Positions 34,914-44,035 are shown, counted from the first letter of the stretch. The stretch is DNA of 64,000 nucleotides from Mycolicibacterium mageritense (GCF_010727475.1 NZ_AP022567.1:6882001-6946000), one strand, 5' to 3'. Notes: generated by a model not told the origin, from the sequence alone. A program made the numbers and translations.

Positions 34914-35558
34914 GTGAGCAGAAATGTGTTAGCCAACGGTCGCGGCCGGTGGCTGGTTCTCGCGGCCTCGGTCGCTGTTTCTGCCGCGATGTTCTACGCC
35001 CAGGACACCAAGCCGGCGTGCTGCGCAGGCACCCCAGCAGCGGCGCCGACGAGCGTGCCGTCCGCGCCTGCCACCGCAAGCCCCGCGGAGGCCGAGCTGG
35101 TAGCTGCCAGTGCACCGGTCGCGGCCCGGGACTTCCAATTCGCGCTACCTGCGGGCATCACGCCCGAGCAGGGCCTGCAGATCCACACCATCTGGGTCGC
35201 CCGTGCCATCAACGTGATGTTCCCCGAGATCAAGACCATCGGCGGGTACCGGCAAGACCCGTTGAAATGGCATCCCAACGGGTTGGCCATCGACGTGATG
35301 ATCCCCGACTACCACTCCGACGAGGGCATCGCGCTCGGTAACCAGGTCGCGGGGTTCGCCCTGGCCAACGCCGAGCGGTGGGGCGTGCTGCACGTGATCT
35401 GGCGCCAAGGTTTCTACCCCGGCATCGGCGCACCCAGCTGGACCGCGGACTACGGCAACGAGACCGCCAACCACTTCGACCACGTGCACATCGCGACCGA
35501 CGGTGGCGGCTACCCGACCGGCAAGGAAACCTATTACCTCGGGTCGATGAGCTCGTAG
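34914..35558 (+). CDS. Secreted VldE/ARB-07466-like domain protein, copy 1
   Basis: About 214 residues from GTG 34914 (AAGGTG upstream; GTG 34905 is also possible). It has an N-terminal export helix (LVLAASVAVSAAMFYAQD), a CC pair (KPACCAG), an Ala/Pro/Ser linker, then a conserved domain: AGITPEQGLQIHTIWVARA, GGYRQDPLKWHPNGLAIDVM, VLHVIWRQ, FDHVHIATDGGG. The His/Asp pattern resembles M15-like metallo-hydrolases, but activity is unproven. The paralogue at 49987-50598 shares the whole domain and the CC pair. Confidence 0.75.
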   Translation: MSRNVLANGRGRWLVLAASVAVSAAMFYAQDTKPACCAGTPAAAPTSVPSAPATASPAEAELVAASAPVAARDFQFALPAGITPEQGLQIHTIWVARAINVMFPEIKTIGGYRQDPLKWHPNGLAIDVMIPDYHSDEGIALGNQVAGFALANAERWGVLHVIWRQGFYPGIGAPSWTADYGNETANHFDHVHIATDGGGYPTGKETYYLGSMSS

Positions 35559-35596
35559 CCGACCGAAGTGCTTGAGCCCTCTGACTTCTCGCGCGC

Positions 35597-36406
35597 TCAA
35601 CCGCCCGCGGGTCCGCCGGGCGGGGCGGAGATCGTCGGCGGCTGAGTGGTCGTGACGGTGGTCGAGGGCACCGTGATCGTGACCGTGCTGGTGCTCGGGC
35701 TGGTCGGGCTGCTGCTGGTTGCCGGCGGGCTGGTCGTCGTAGAGATGGCCGGCCCCGCAGGAGCGCTTGGCACGACTGTCGTCGTCACCGTGGACGTCGA
35801 GGTCGAAGTCGAGATCGAGGTCGTCTCGGAGGTGCCTGCCGCGAGGACGCCGCAGGCGATCCGCTCCTGCGAACCGGCGGCGGACGTTGCGCCGCCACCC
35901 GACGGGCCGGCTTCGACGACAAGCGCGGTGCCTTGGCCGTTCCGCAGATCCTCGGCAGTGAAATCGGCCGAGGTGGTGACCAGCTTGGCCGCACCATCCG
36001 GGCGTACCTGCAGGTCGGTCAGATCGCCGCTCGCGGGATAGGTGTTGTGCCCACTCACCTGCAATGGGCTTCCGGCAGAGGCGAAGTCGGCGCCGCCACC
36101 GTTCTCGGAGGCCGATTCGCACTTGCCGACCGAGTGGATCCGCAAGCCGTGGAAGCCTGGACTGAGCAGTCCGGTTGCGACCGTCTGCACGGTGACCGTG
36201 GCATAGCCATCGGCGAAGTCGACGGACGCGTCGGCGACAGTGGTGCCGTCAGCGGTCTTCAAGGCCGTTTTCAGTGCGGCGGCAGTCGCGGTGCCGCTGG
36301 TTTCCGGGGTCTGCTCGCCTCCGACGTCTGACGATTGGTTCGAGCAGGCGACGAGCCCGATGAGTGGGACGGCCACGACGGCGGCGCACGCGATTGGCTT
36401 CAGCAT
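35597..36406 (-). CDS. SodC-like lipoprotein lacking most metal ligands
   Basis: A 269-residue lipoprotein (lipobox LIGLVAC, Cys21). Residues 60-191 follow the Cu/Zn superoxide dismutase fold: SPGFHGLRIHSVGKC, YPASGDLTDLQVRPDGAAKL, RIACGVLAAG, including the two disulphide cysteines (C96, C185). Compared from memory with M. tuberculosis SodC, the first His of the H-x-H copper pair is R89, the zinc-site H-Y-H is PLQ (114-116), and the late copper His is E165; H91, H120 and D128 remain. Dismutase activity is therefore doubtful. A 75-residue Ser/Thr/Pro tail (TSTSTSTVTTTVVPSAPAG) follows. ATG 36406 is chosen because it begins the signal peptide directly. Confidence 0.78.
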   Translation of the reverse strand: MLKPIACAAVVAVPLIGLVACSNQSSDVGGEQTPETSGTATAAALKTALKTADGTTVADASVDFADGYATVTVQTVATGLLSPGFHGLRIHSVGKCESASENGGGADFASAGSPLQVSGHNTYPASGDLTDLQVRPDGAAKLVTTSADFTAEDLRNGQGTALVVEAGPSGGGATSAAGSQERIACGVLAAGTSETTSISTSTSTSTVTTTVVPSAPAGPAISTTTSPPATSSSPTSPSTSTVTITVPSTTVTTTQPPTISAPPGGPAGG

Positions 36407-36581
36407 TTTTGCGGGGTGCCCAATTGCCCGGAGCATAAACACTCTGACGTGCCTCGACCACGCGTGCCCACAATCAGTGGGATTTGCCCGCACGACAAGA
36501 CGGCGGCGGGTTTTCACGACGCTGCCACTCTGTAATTCGGGCGGCCGCCAGATTCGTTACGCCGCCGGACCGCTCACAACC

Positions 36582-37802
36582 TCACGCTGCGCTGCTCACA
36601 TGCGCCGCGGACTCACCGATCATGGCGTCGTCGCCGCCGGTGATGGTGCGCAGCAACTCCCGCTGCTCGCGCCTGCCGCGGGCCGCGGCCCGGTCCATAC
36701 CGCCCGGCAACGCCATCGCGGCCGCGCTGCGCACCAGGTTGACGGGCAACCGCAGCACCGGGTACCACGGGGGCATGTAGGCGGGCAGCCCGAGGACACG
36801 CATCGCGCTCGGTCCGAGGAAGGCGCTCGTGATCGACAGGTGCTGAGCCCACGCCAGCCGGCGACGCAGCCCCCGGGCACCGCGGTAGTGCCACGTCAGC
36901 GGATCCCCGGCCATCGGAACCGACAGCTGCCGGGTGGTCTCGTCGGGCCGCGCCAGGGCGGTCGACGTGTGATAGAGCACGCGGATGCTGTCCCGGAAGG
37001 TGCGGGGCAGCCATTCGTCCTCGACCCCGATCAGCCAGCCGACGTAGCGGGTCAGGTGTGCGATGGCGTCGAGTTCGCCTGGCGCAGGCAGGATTCCCAT
37101 TCCGAGCGCGGCGACCGGTGGGGCGATCAGCGCACCGACCAGCGTCGCGGCCATATCGGTCTGGTTGACCGGCAGACCCCACTCGTCGGCGCGCCAGTCG
37201 GGCAGCGCCGCGACGTGCCTGCGCACGAACGCGTGGATCAGGCGCACGTGCAGGGTGGATCGGTACCCGACCCCGAGGGGCTCGAGGCCACCGTCGGCGA
37301 TGACGTCGATGGCCCACTGCATGGTCTCGGCGAAGCGCTTGTTCGAGCCCTTCTCCAAAGCACCTGTGCGCAGCAGGGTTTTGTTGAACCCGGAGAACTG
37401 GTAGCCACCGAGCAGTGAGACGTCACGGGCGACGGACATGCCGTCGGACCCACCTCGCTGCAGCGCGCGCTGCCCTTTGCGCAGCTTGTCCGGGTCCACC
37501 CAATCCGGCACCGTTTCGGCGCAGATGAAGAACTCGCGCAACGGCTCCGGCGCTTCGGGCACGTTGGCGATGCCCTCGGCGAGTGCCCGCTCGAACAACG
37601 GCTTCGTATGCGCCATGCCCGCCGACGACATCCAGTCGACCAGGCGGTCCATCGGTGCGTCGCCGACGGTCAGCCGCTCACCCAGCCGGCGCCACTGCTG
37701 AGGATCGGGTTCGCCGATACCCAGCGTCAAGGCGAATGTCCGGATGGCGGCCGGAACCGGTAGCGGACGTTCGGGATGGCGAGCGGGAACGGGCTGGTTC
37801 AT
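36582..37802 (-). CDS. MpaB/latex-clearing-like haem oxygenase family (DUF2236) protein
   Basis: A 406-residue protein of the oxygenase MpaB/rubber-oxygenase-like family: VPDWVDPDKLRKGQRALQRG, GGYQFSGFNKTLLRTGALEK, RLIHAFVRRHV, LIGVEDEWLPRTFRDSIRVL. The conserved His/Arg residues would bind b-type haem. Start ATG 37802 with GGAGG 7 nt upstream. It is divergent from a TetR gene, with a perfect 6-bp dyad between them, so TetR control is likely. Substrate unknown, possibly a lipid or terpenoid. Confidence 0.82.
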   Translation of the reverse strand: MNQPVPARHPERPLPVPAAIRTFALTLGIGEPDPQQWRRLGERLTVGDAPMDRLVDWMSSAGMAHTKPLFERALAEGIANVPEAPEPLREFFICAETVPDWVDPDKLRKGQRALQRGGSDGMSVARDVSLLGGYQFSGFNKTLLRTGALEKGSNKRFAETMQWAIDVIADGGLEPLGVGYRSTLHVRLIHAFVRRHVAALPDWRADEWGLPVNQTDMAATLVGALIAPPVAALGMGILPAPGELDAIAHLTRYVGWLIGVEDEWLPRTFRDSIRVLYHTSTALARPDETTRQLSVPMAGDPLTWHYRGARGLRRRLAWAQHLSITSAFLGPSAMRVLGLPAYMPPWYPVLRLPVNLVRSAAAMALPGGMDRAAARGRREQRELLRTITGGDDAMIGESAAHVSSAA

Positions 37803-37824
37803 CGGTGACCTCCAGACCACAACT

Positions 37825-37840
37825 GACTACGTGTGTAGTC
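37825..37840. promoter_or_regulatory. TetR-family operator dyad
   Basis: GACTACGTGTGTAGTC is a perfect 6-bp inverted repeat (GACTAC/GTAGTC) with a 4-nt centre. It lies midway in the 68-bp gap between the MpaB-like gene and the divergent TetR gene, where a repressor would block both promoters. Confidence 0.7.
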
Positions 37841-37870
37841 CGAATCTAAGGGGCAGGTAGGCTGCTGTCA

Positions 37871-38509
37871 ATGAAGCGCGCACAGGTGGTGCGCGGCTAC
37901 GGCGGCATCAGCGCGGCCGATCGCCGCACCGAACGCAGGAACAAGTTGCTCGCCGCGGGCAGGCAGATCTGGGGCGAATCCGGTGTCACCGAGGTGACGG
38001 TGCGCGGCGTGTGCACGGCCGCCGGACTGACCTCGCGCTACTTCTACGAGCAGTTTCCCAACCGGGAGGCGCTGCTGTTCGCGATCTCCGACGACGTGCG
38101 CGACGAACTGATCAACGCGCTGGTGACCGCCGGCGTCGGCGATCCGGGCACCCTCGCCGACAAACTCACGTCGGCCCTCACGGCCTTCCTCGACATCATC
38201 GCCGCCGACCCGCACATCCACCGCATCGCCACCGGCGACGTCAGCAGCGTCGCAGGGCTGGCCGAGCACCGCACGCACATCCTGGAGATGGTCGCCGATC
38301 TGATCGTCCGGCTCGCCCCTTCGGTGCTCAGTACCGAGACCCCCCGCGAGGCCGAACTTCGCCGCAGTGCGCGTTTCATGGTCGGCGGCGTGAACCACCT
38401 GATCGAGACCTGGCTCGCCGATCCGCAGGAAAGCAGCCACGAACTGGCCACTGTGTGTGCCGACCTGTGCGTCGCAGTGGTGCGCGGGGTCACGCAGTCG
38501 GGCGAATAA
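37871..38509 (+). CDS. TetR-family transcriptional regulator
   Basis: A 212-residue regulator. Helix-turn-helix at residues about 30-65 (SGVTEVTVRGVCTAAGLTSR, YFYEQFPNREALLFAI). C-terminal ligand-binding domain with a HIHRIATGDV segment. It is divergent from the MpaB-like oxygenase gene over the 37825-37840 dyad, hence a likely local repressor of itself and that gene. It ends 1 bp before the convergent flavin reductase gene. Confidence 0.9.
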   Translation: MKRAQVVRGYGGISAADRRTERRNKLLAAGRQIWGESGVTEVTVRGVCTAAGLTSRYFYEQFPNREALLFAISDDVRDELINALVTAGVGDPGTLADKLTSALTAFLDIIAADPHIHRIATGDVSSVAGLAEHRTHILEMVADLIVRLAPSVLSTETPREAELRRSARFMVGGVNHLIETWLADPQESSHELATVCADLCVAVVRGVTQSGE

Positions 38510-38510
38510 G

Positions 38511-39149
38511 TCAGTCCTCGACCGTGTCGCCGCCGTTTCGCGGCCGCCAGCCCGCCAACAGCTGCTCCATTTCGGTCAGCTCCTCGGCGAAAACATCGCG
38601 CCGAACGCGCTGACCGCACGCCTGCAAGAGCCGCGTGAAGTCGTCGGCCGCTTTGCCGATCCGCTTGGACAGGTCGGAGCCGTACGCGCCGAAATCGTCG
38701 GTCGCGGCGTAGACACCGGTCGGCGACACCACCGCGTGCAGATACGAGAACATCGGCCGCAGTGCATGTTCCAGGACCAGCGAATGACGCTCGGTGCCGC
38801 CGGTCGCCGCGATCAGCACCGGCATGTCCGACAGCGCTTCTTCGGGCAGCACATCGAAAAACGACTTGAACAGTCCGCTGAACGAGGCATTGAATGCCGG
38901 CGTCACGGCGATCACGCCGTCAGCGTTTGCGATCGCCTCGAACGCAGAATTCAGTTCGTCGGACGGGAATCCGGACAGCATCGCGTCCACGATGGCGCGG
39001 GCCAGCGGTCGCAGCTCGATCACCGTCGCACTCACCGTGAGGTTCCGATCAGCGGCCGACGACTCCACTGCGGCTGTGATGCGATCGGCCAGAAGCCTGG
39101 TCGACGACGGTTCCCGCAGCCCGCCGCTGATGATCGCCAATTTCGTCAT
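38511..39149 (-). CDS. NAD(P)H-dependent FMN reductase
   Basis: A 212-residue flavodoxin-like reductase: LAIISGGLREPSSTRLLADR (phosphate loop), GVIAVTPAFNASFSGLFKSF and VLIAATGGTERHSLVLEHAL (flavin contacts). It resembles the CE1759/SsuE-type reductases that feed reduced FMN to a monooxygenase. Its ATG overlaps the stop of the LLM oxidoreductase gene by 4 bp (ATGA), so the pair is translationally coupled and probably works as a two-component system. Confidence 0.87.
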   Translation of the reverse strand: MTKLAIISGGLREPSSTRLLADRITAAVESSAADRNLTVSATVIELRPLARAIVDAMLSGFPSDELNSAFEAIANADGVIAVTPAFNASFSGLFKSFFDVLPEEALSDMPVLIAATGGTERHSLVLEHALRPMFSYLHAVVSPTGVYAATDDFGAYGSDLSKRIGKAADDFTRLLQACGQRVRRDVFAEELTEMEQLLAGWRPRNGGDTVED

Positions 39150-40240
39150 GACTCACGCTCCCCCGCGCCCGCAGCCGCGTCCACAAGCGCGGCGTGTGTC
39201 GGCGCGTCCGGCACATGATCCGGCCGACCGACCGCAAACTCCTTGCGCAGCACCGGGATCACTTCTTCACCCAGCAGGTCGAGCTGCTCCAGCACCACTT
39301 TCAACGGCAGGCCGGCGTGGTCGACGAGAAACAACTGCCGTTGGTAGTCGCCGGCGTACTCACGGAAACTCAAGGTCCGGTCGATCACCTGCTGCGGCGA
39401 CCCGACCGTCAGCGGCGTCTCGGCGGCGAACTCTTCCAAGCTGGGCCCGTGGCCGTACACCGGAGCGTTGTCGAAGTAGGGGCGGAACTCCGCGATCGCA
39501 TCCTGGCTGTTGGGGCGCATGAAGACCTGCCCGCCAAGTCCCACGATGGCCTGATCGGCGCTGCCGTGCCCGTAGTGTTCGAATCTCTGCCGGTACAGCT
39601 GCACCATGCGCTTGGTGTGCGCCGGTGGCCAGAAGATGTGGTTGGCGAAAAACCCGTCCCCGTAGAACGCCGCCAGCTCGGCCACCTCGGGAGTGCGGAT
39701 CGAACCGTGCCAGACGAACGGCGGCACACCGTCCAACGGTCGGGGCGCGAGCGTGAAACCCTGCAGCGGAGTGCGGAATTCACCGCTCCAGTCGACGCTC
39801 TCCTCCCGCCACAGCCGCCGCAGCAGCCGGTAGTGCTCGACGGTCAACGGGATTGCGGCTCGGATGTCCTGGCCGAACCACGGGTACACCGGCCCGGTGT
39901 TCCCACGGCCGAGCATCACGTCGACTCTGCCACCCGAGAGGTGTTGCAGGACACTGAAATCCTCCGCGATCTTCACCGGATCATTGGTTGTGATCAACGT
40001 GGTCGACGTGGACAGCACGATGCGCTCGGTCAGGGCTGCGACATAACCCAAGAGGGTGGTCGGCGACGACGGTACGAACGGCGGGTTGTGATGCTCGCCG
40101 GTGGCGAACACGTCAAGACCCACCTCTTCGGCCTTCCTGGCGATCGCCACCGTGGCGCGGATCCGCTCGGCCTCGGTAGGCGTCTTACCGGTCGTCGGAT
40201 CTGCAGTGACGTCTCCGACCGTGAAGATCCCGAATTGCAT
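39146..40240 (-). CDS. LLM-class flavin-dependent oxidoreductase
   Basis: A 364-residue bacterial-luciferase-like monooxygenase: MQFGIFTVGDVTADP, FATGEHHNPPFVPSSPTTLL, TLITTNDPVKIAEDFSVLQH, GRVDVMLGRGNTGPVYPWFG. It uses FMNH2 from the coupled reductase to oxidise an unknown substrate. ATG 40240 is preferred because the family begins at this point; an ATG at 40255 directly follows AGGAG with no spacing. An MFS exporter is divergent from it, suggesting detoxification or small-molecule catabolism. Confidence 0.88.
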   Translation of the reverse strand: MQFGIFTVGDVTADPTTGKTPTEAERIRATVAIARKAEEVGLDVFATGEHHNPPFVPSSPTTLLGYVAALTERIVLSTSTTLITTNDPVKIAEDFSVLQHLSGGRVDVMLGRGNTGPVYPWFGQDIRAAIPLTVEHYRLLRRLWREESVDWSGEFRTPLQGFTLAPRPLDGVPPFVWHGSIRTPEVAELAAFYGDGFFANHIFWPPAHTKRMVQLYRQRFEHYGHGSADQAIVGLGGQVFMRPNSQDAIAEFRPYFDNAPVYGHGPSLEEFAAETPLTVGSPQQVIDRTLSFREYAGDYQRQLFLVDHAGLPLKVVLEQLDLLGEEVIPVLRKEFAVGRPDHVPDAPTHAALVDAAAGAGERES

Positions 40241-40392
40241 GCCCGACAAACACATCTCCTGATCCGTTGTGCATCGCGACGATCTCGGGCCGCGGCATCC
40301 GCAGCCGAACACTTTCCAAACGTTACGCCCACGGCCGCGGTTGCTGCGCCGTTTGCGCATCGGCCGTAGGGTGAGGTGACGATCATGGATCC

Positions 40393-41910
40393 GTGGAGAA
40401 CGAGCCGAGCGGCCCCGCCGGAGACGAGGCCGAGGTGAGCCCGTCCCGGGTTGCGTTGGCGTCACCCGCCGCGCGGTGGCTCGTTGCCGCAGCGGTTCTC
40501 GGCTCGGGCATCGCATTTCTCGACAGCACTGTCGTCAACGTTGCGCTGCCTGCCATCGGGCGGGATCTAGGTGCCGGGATGGCAGGCCAACAATGGGTGC
40601 TCGATGGCTACCTGCTGTCGCTCAGCGCGTTGCTTCTGGCCGGCGGAGCGGCAGGAGACCGCTACGGCCGGCGTCGGGTCTTCGTGGTGGGCTTGGCGAT
40701 TTTCACCGTGGCGTCGGTGGCCTGTGGCTTATCCCCATCCGTGGGTTGGTTGATCGCGGCCCGGCTGCTGCAGGGTGTGGGAGCGGCAGCCCTGGTGCCC
40801 GGCAGCCTCGCCCTGATCGACGTCGGGATCCGGCACGACGACAGGGCGCAGGCGGTGGGCATCTGGGCCGGTATGTCTGGTGTCACCTCGGCCCTCGGCC
40901 CGTTCATCGGTGGTTGGCTCGTCGACGCCGCGTCCTGGCGGTGGGTTTTCTTGCTGAATGTTCCCCTGGCCGTGGCGGCCGCGTGGATAACCATCCGGCA
41001 CGTGCCCGAGTCACGGGCCGCTCCCGCCGCCGGCCGCGCAGACCTCGCCGGCGCTGTGGCAGTCATGATCGGCCTCGGGGGTGTGATCTACCCGCTCATC
41101 GAGGTGCCGTCCAGAGGTTGGACGCCGGTCGCCGTGGCGGCCGCAGCTCTCGGCGTCGTCGCGCTGGTGGCCTTTGTCGTGATCGAGCTCCGGGTCCAGG
41201 CACCGCTTCTGCAATTCGGCCTGTTCCGTTCACGCCAGTTCAGCGGCGCGAACCTGACCACGTTCGCCGTCTACGCCGCGCTCGGCGGTGCGCTGTTCCT
41301 GCTGGCGCTGCAGCTACAGCAGAGCCTGCATTATTCGGCGTTGCTCGCTGGGGTCGCGACGCTGCCGACCACGGTCATCATGCTGATCGGGTCTCCGTGG
41401 GCCGGCGCCCTGGCTCAGCGCACCGGCCCTCGATTGCCCATGACGGTGGGTCCGCTCATCGCCGCGGCGGGTCTGGCGTTGATGGCCCGGATCGTCCCGG
41501 GGGTGTCGTATCTCGCAGTGGTGCTGCCCGCAGTCGTCGTGTTCGGCGTCGGGTTGATGGTCACCGTCACCCCGTTGACCGCCGCCGTCCTGTCTGCCGT
41601 TCCGGAGAGCCAGGCGGGGACGGCATCGGGCGTCAACAACGCCGTTGCCCGGCTCGCCGGGTTGCTCGCCGTTGCTGTGTTGCCGGTTGCTGCGGGGATC
41701 CGGTCAGGTGCCGGAGAACCTCTTGGCCACGGCTATGTGACGGCGATGCTCATCGCCGCGGCGGTGGCCGGATGTGGCGGTGTCATTGCGGCTGTGACCA
41801 TCCGTTCCGGCGCCGACGTCTCCCACCACGTGCTGCCCGGCGCCAACCAGGCGTGTCAGCACCCGTGCACCAGATATGCCGTGCAGCACGGCACGGGCCG
41901 AGGCGGATAG
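40393..41910 (+). CDS. DHA2-type (EmrB/QacA-like) MFS multidrug transporter
   Basis: A 505-residue major facilitator with about 14 membrane helices. Motif D1 LDSTVVNVALPAI, motif A GAAGDRYGRRRVFVVG, motif B ARLLQGVGAAALVPGSLALI, and motif C GMSGVTSALGPFIGGWLVDA are all present. It would use the proton gradient to export lipophilic compounds. The GTG at 40393 is taken as the start; GTG 40435, preceded by a GA-rich stretch, is an alternative. It is divergent from the LLM/flavin-reductase operon. Confidence 0.88.
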   Translation: MENEPSGPAGDEAEVSPSRVALASPAARWLVAAAVLGSGIAFLDSTVVNVALPAIGRDLGAGMAGQQWVLDGYLLSLSALLLAGGAAGDRYGRRRVFVVGLAIFTVASVACGLSPSVGWLIAARLLQGVGAAALVPGSLALIDVGIRHDDRAQAVGIWAGMSGVTSALGPFIGGWLVDAASWRWVFLLNVPLAVAAAWITIRHVPESRAAPAAGRADLAGAVAVMIGLGGVIYPLIEVPSRGWTPVAVAAAALGVVALVAFVVIELRVQAPLLQFGLFRSRQFSGANLTTFAVYAALGGALFLLALQLQQSLHYSALLAGVATLPTTVIMLIGSPWAGALAQRTGPRLPMTVGPLIAAAGLALMARIVPGVSYLAVVLPAVVVFGVGLMVTVTPLTAAVLSAVPESQAGTASGVNNAVARLAGLLAVAVLPVAAGIRSGAGEPLGHGYVTAMLIAAAVAGCGGVIAAVTIRSGADVSHHVLPGANQACQHPCTRYAVQHGTGRGG

Positions 41911-41928
41911 CCACCAGCCAACGCAGAT

Positions 41929-43293
41929 TTACACTGCTGCAACGCTTTCAGCCGCCATCACCTCGGCAGCGGCGCGTTCACCCGACCGAACCGCACCATC
42001 GATCCAGCCGCACATGACAGCCGAGCTCTCCGTCCCGGCCCAGTGGATTCGCCCGCACACCTCCCGCAGCGTGTGGCCGAACTCGGTGAGTACACCGGGA
42101 GGTGCGTGACTGATCATGCCGCCACCCGAATAGCGTTCCACCGTCCAGTTCTGTTCGTGATAACTCAACGGGGACCGGGCCCTCGGGCCGAACCGATCGA
42201 CCAGTTCACCGATCACCACGGATCTGCGCTCCGCGGCGTCGAGGCTCCCGAGTCGACGCGCCGCGGGCCCTTCGGTGATGACGCACATGACGCCCGGAAC
42301 CCCGGTGTCGGTGCAGGCGTCGATCGTCAGCGTCGCCGGACTGCCGGGCGCGGCCGACTGCCCGCAGAGCCCGTCGGTACGCCAGAACGCGGTTTCGTAG
42401 ACCACCGAGATCTTGAAGACCGCGCCACTCGGCATGCGGTGATGGAGAAACATCCGGTCCACGGGCAGCATGGGTTCGTAGGCGATCTGGTGCGCGACTG
42501 CCAGTGGCACAGCGACGATGGCTTGGCGCGCCCGTATCGTCGCGTCACCGGCGTGCACGGTGACGCCGTCGCAGTCCTGCTCGATGAGGCGCACGGGCCG
42601 CGAAAGCTGCAGTGCGGCACCCAGTTCGGCCGCCATCGGGCCATAGACGGCACTCATGCCACCACGCACCCGGGCGTCCTGCGCGCCGCCCTTGTTGGAT
42701 ATGACGAACACCGGGCCACCGCCCGACCCCATCTGGTGCAGCGCCCACAGCAACGACACCTCCGAGGCTGCCGACGTGTAGATGCCGGCCAGCGCCATGT
42801 CGAGCATCTCGCGCGCCTGCTTGGCGCGCACATGACCGGTGATTCACTCCCCCACGGTGATTCGGTCCCATTCCGCGGCCCTCTTCGCGGTCCACGGCGC
42901 CTCGAACGGGACCGACTTGCACATGTGGCCGACTTCGAGCAGCCCGGCGCCCAGGTTGGCGATGGCCCACGGGTTCATCGACCAGGGAATGGTGCCCGCG
43001 TATCGGTGCTTTTTGCCGTCGACGATCATCATCGCGTCGCCGTCGACGTACTGCTTGTACTCGACGACACCGTATTCGGCCATCAGAGCCTTGATGCGAT
43101 CCTGGCCCGGACCGATCCACGCCCCGCCACGGTCGATCCAGGTGCCGTCCGGGAGCACCTCGGTGAAGGTCCGGCCGCCGACGCGGTCTCGCGCTTCGAG
43201 GAGCGCCACGGAGCGGCCCGCCTGCTTCAACCGCAGCGCGGCAGTCAAGCCGGCGAAGCCCGCGCCCACCACGCAACAATCGACGTCCGCCAT
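41929..43293 (-). pseudogene. Flavin monoamine oxidase-like gene with in-frame TGA
   Basis: FAD-dependent amine oxidase: N-terminal Rossmann motif VVGAGFAGLTAALRLKQAG, EARDRVGGRTFTE, and DRGGAWIGPGQ; C-terminal GRIHWAGTESSAVMCGWIDG. The frame is continuous over 454 codons except for TGA at 42844-42846 (codon 150), which splits TVGE from ITGHVRAKQAREM. Relatives appear to have Trp here, so one G-to-A change (TGG to TGA) would explain it. An internal GTG at 42831 could start a C-terminal fragment, but that would lack the FAD motif. It is therefore a nonsense pseudogene, a sequencing error, or a readthrough case. Confidence 0.85.
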
Positions 43294-43380
43294 GGTTCGC
43301 CCCTTCGTTCAGCCGGGCTCGGGGAGCAGAAACTCAAGCTACGCCGATCGGCTGCGGTCGAATCGGGTTCGGCAAAAACA

Positions 43381-43423
43381 GCATCCGTGCGGCCGCACCG
43401 TGCGGTGCGGCCGCGTCGGATGC
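43381..43423 (-). terminator. Rho-independent terminator
   Basis: A long hairpin (GCATCCG-GCGGCCGCAC paired with GTGCGGCCGC-CGGATGC, one mismatched region, 6-nt loop) lies 6 bp after the stop of the PadR-like gene. On the minus strand it is followed by TGTTTTTG, so it should stop transcription from that gene before the amine oxidase gene. Confidence 0.82.
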
Positions 43424-43429
43424 GTGAGG

Positions 43430-44035
43430 TCAGCTCTGTGCGAGCACCGCGTAGAGCGACTGCTTCGCCTCGGTGACGGCGGTCAGGATCTTGGTCCTGG
43501 CCTCCTCGAGCTTCTCCTTCTGTTCGTCGTTGCCCGTCCACATGATCGTGCGGGCGAGACCGGCGACCTCGAAGAGTTCCTTGCGGAGCTTGAGCACGCC
43601 GGTGAACTTCGCCGCCTGCGCCAGGAACGCGTGTGCGGTGTCGCTGTTGATGCCCTTCCAGGCCAGGATGTTCTCGCCGAACTCGGTCAGCGTGGCAACG
43701 CCGTCTTCGACCGTGACGGCCCCACGCCCGGCCAGCAGGCCGATACCGACCTCCGCGGCACCTTCGGGCGGTGTGAACGCGCCACCGGTCGCCTCGGTCA
43801 CGCGCCGCGTGATCTCGGCCGCGTCAGCCGGCCCGTCGAGCAGCAGAGCTGCGGTGGCGGCGGCCGCCAGCTTGCCGCGTCCGCCGAATCCGGGGCCGAA
43901 GTGGCCACCGAAGCCTCCGCCGAAACCGGGCCCGAATCCGGGTCCACCGAATCCGCCGCCGAATCCCGGACCGCCGAACGGCCCGAAACCTGGCGCGCCG
44001 AAACCGAATCCACCGGGCAATCCTCCGTGAAACAT
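43430..44035 (-). CDS. PadR-like winged-helix protein with Gly/Phe-rich N-terminus
   Basis: A 201-residue protein from ATG 44035 (GGGAG 7 nt upstream). Residues 1-52 are a low-complexity G/F/P repeat (units such as GFGGPGFG). Residues about 55-125 look like a PadR winged helix (AAEITRRVTEATGGAFTPPE, GIGLLAGRGAVTVEDGVATL, TEFGENILAW). Residues 130-201 are a helical dimerisation arm. The upstream ATATCG/CGATAT repeat is a likely autoregulatory operator, and a strong terminator follows the gene. The G/F-rich arm is unusual for a transcription factor and may drive self-association. Confidence 0.68.
   Translation of the reverse strand: MFHGGLPGGFGFGAPGFGPFGGPGFGGGFGGPGFGPGFGGGFGGHFGPGFGGRGKLAAAATAALLLDGPADAAEITRRVTEATGGAFTPPEGAAEVGIGLLAGRGAVTVEDGVATLTEFGENILAWKGINSDTAHAFLAQAAKFTGVLKLRKELFEVAGLARTIMWTGNDEQKEKLEEARTKILTAVTEAKQSLYAVLAQS

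Noticed and set aside
40476..42017. Second plus-strand frame of 513 codons overlapping the MFS gene
   Set aside because: It is Arg/Gly-rich out-of-frame reading. The MFS frame has all the transporter motifs.
42831..42844. Treating the amine oxidase as two separate genes
   Set aside because: The second part would start with GTG and lack the FAD motif; the frame is continuous apart from one TGA, so a single broken gene is simpler.
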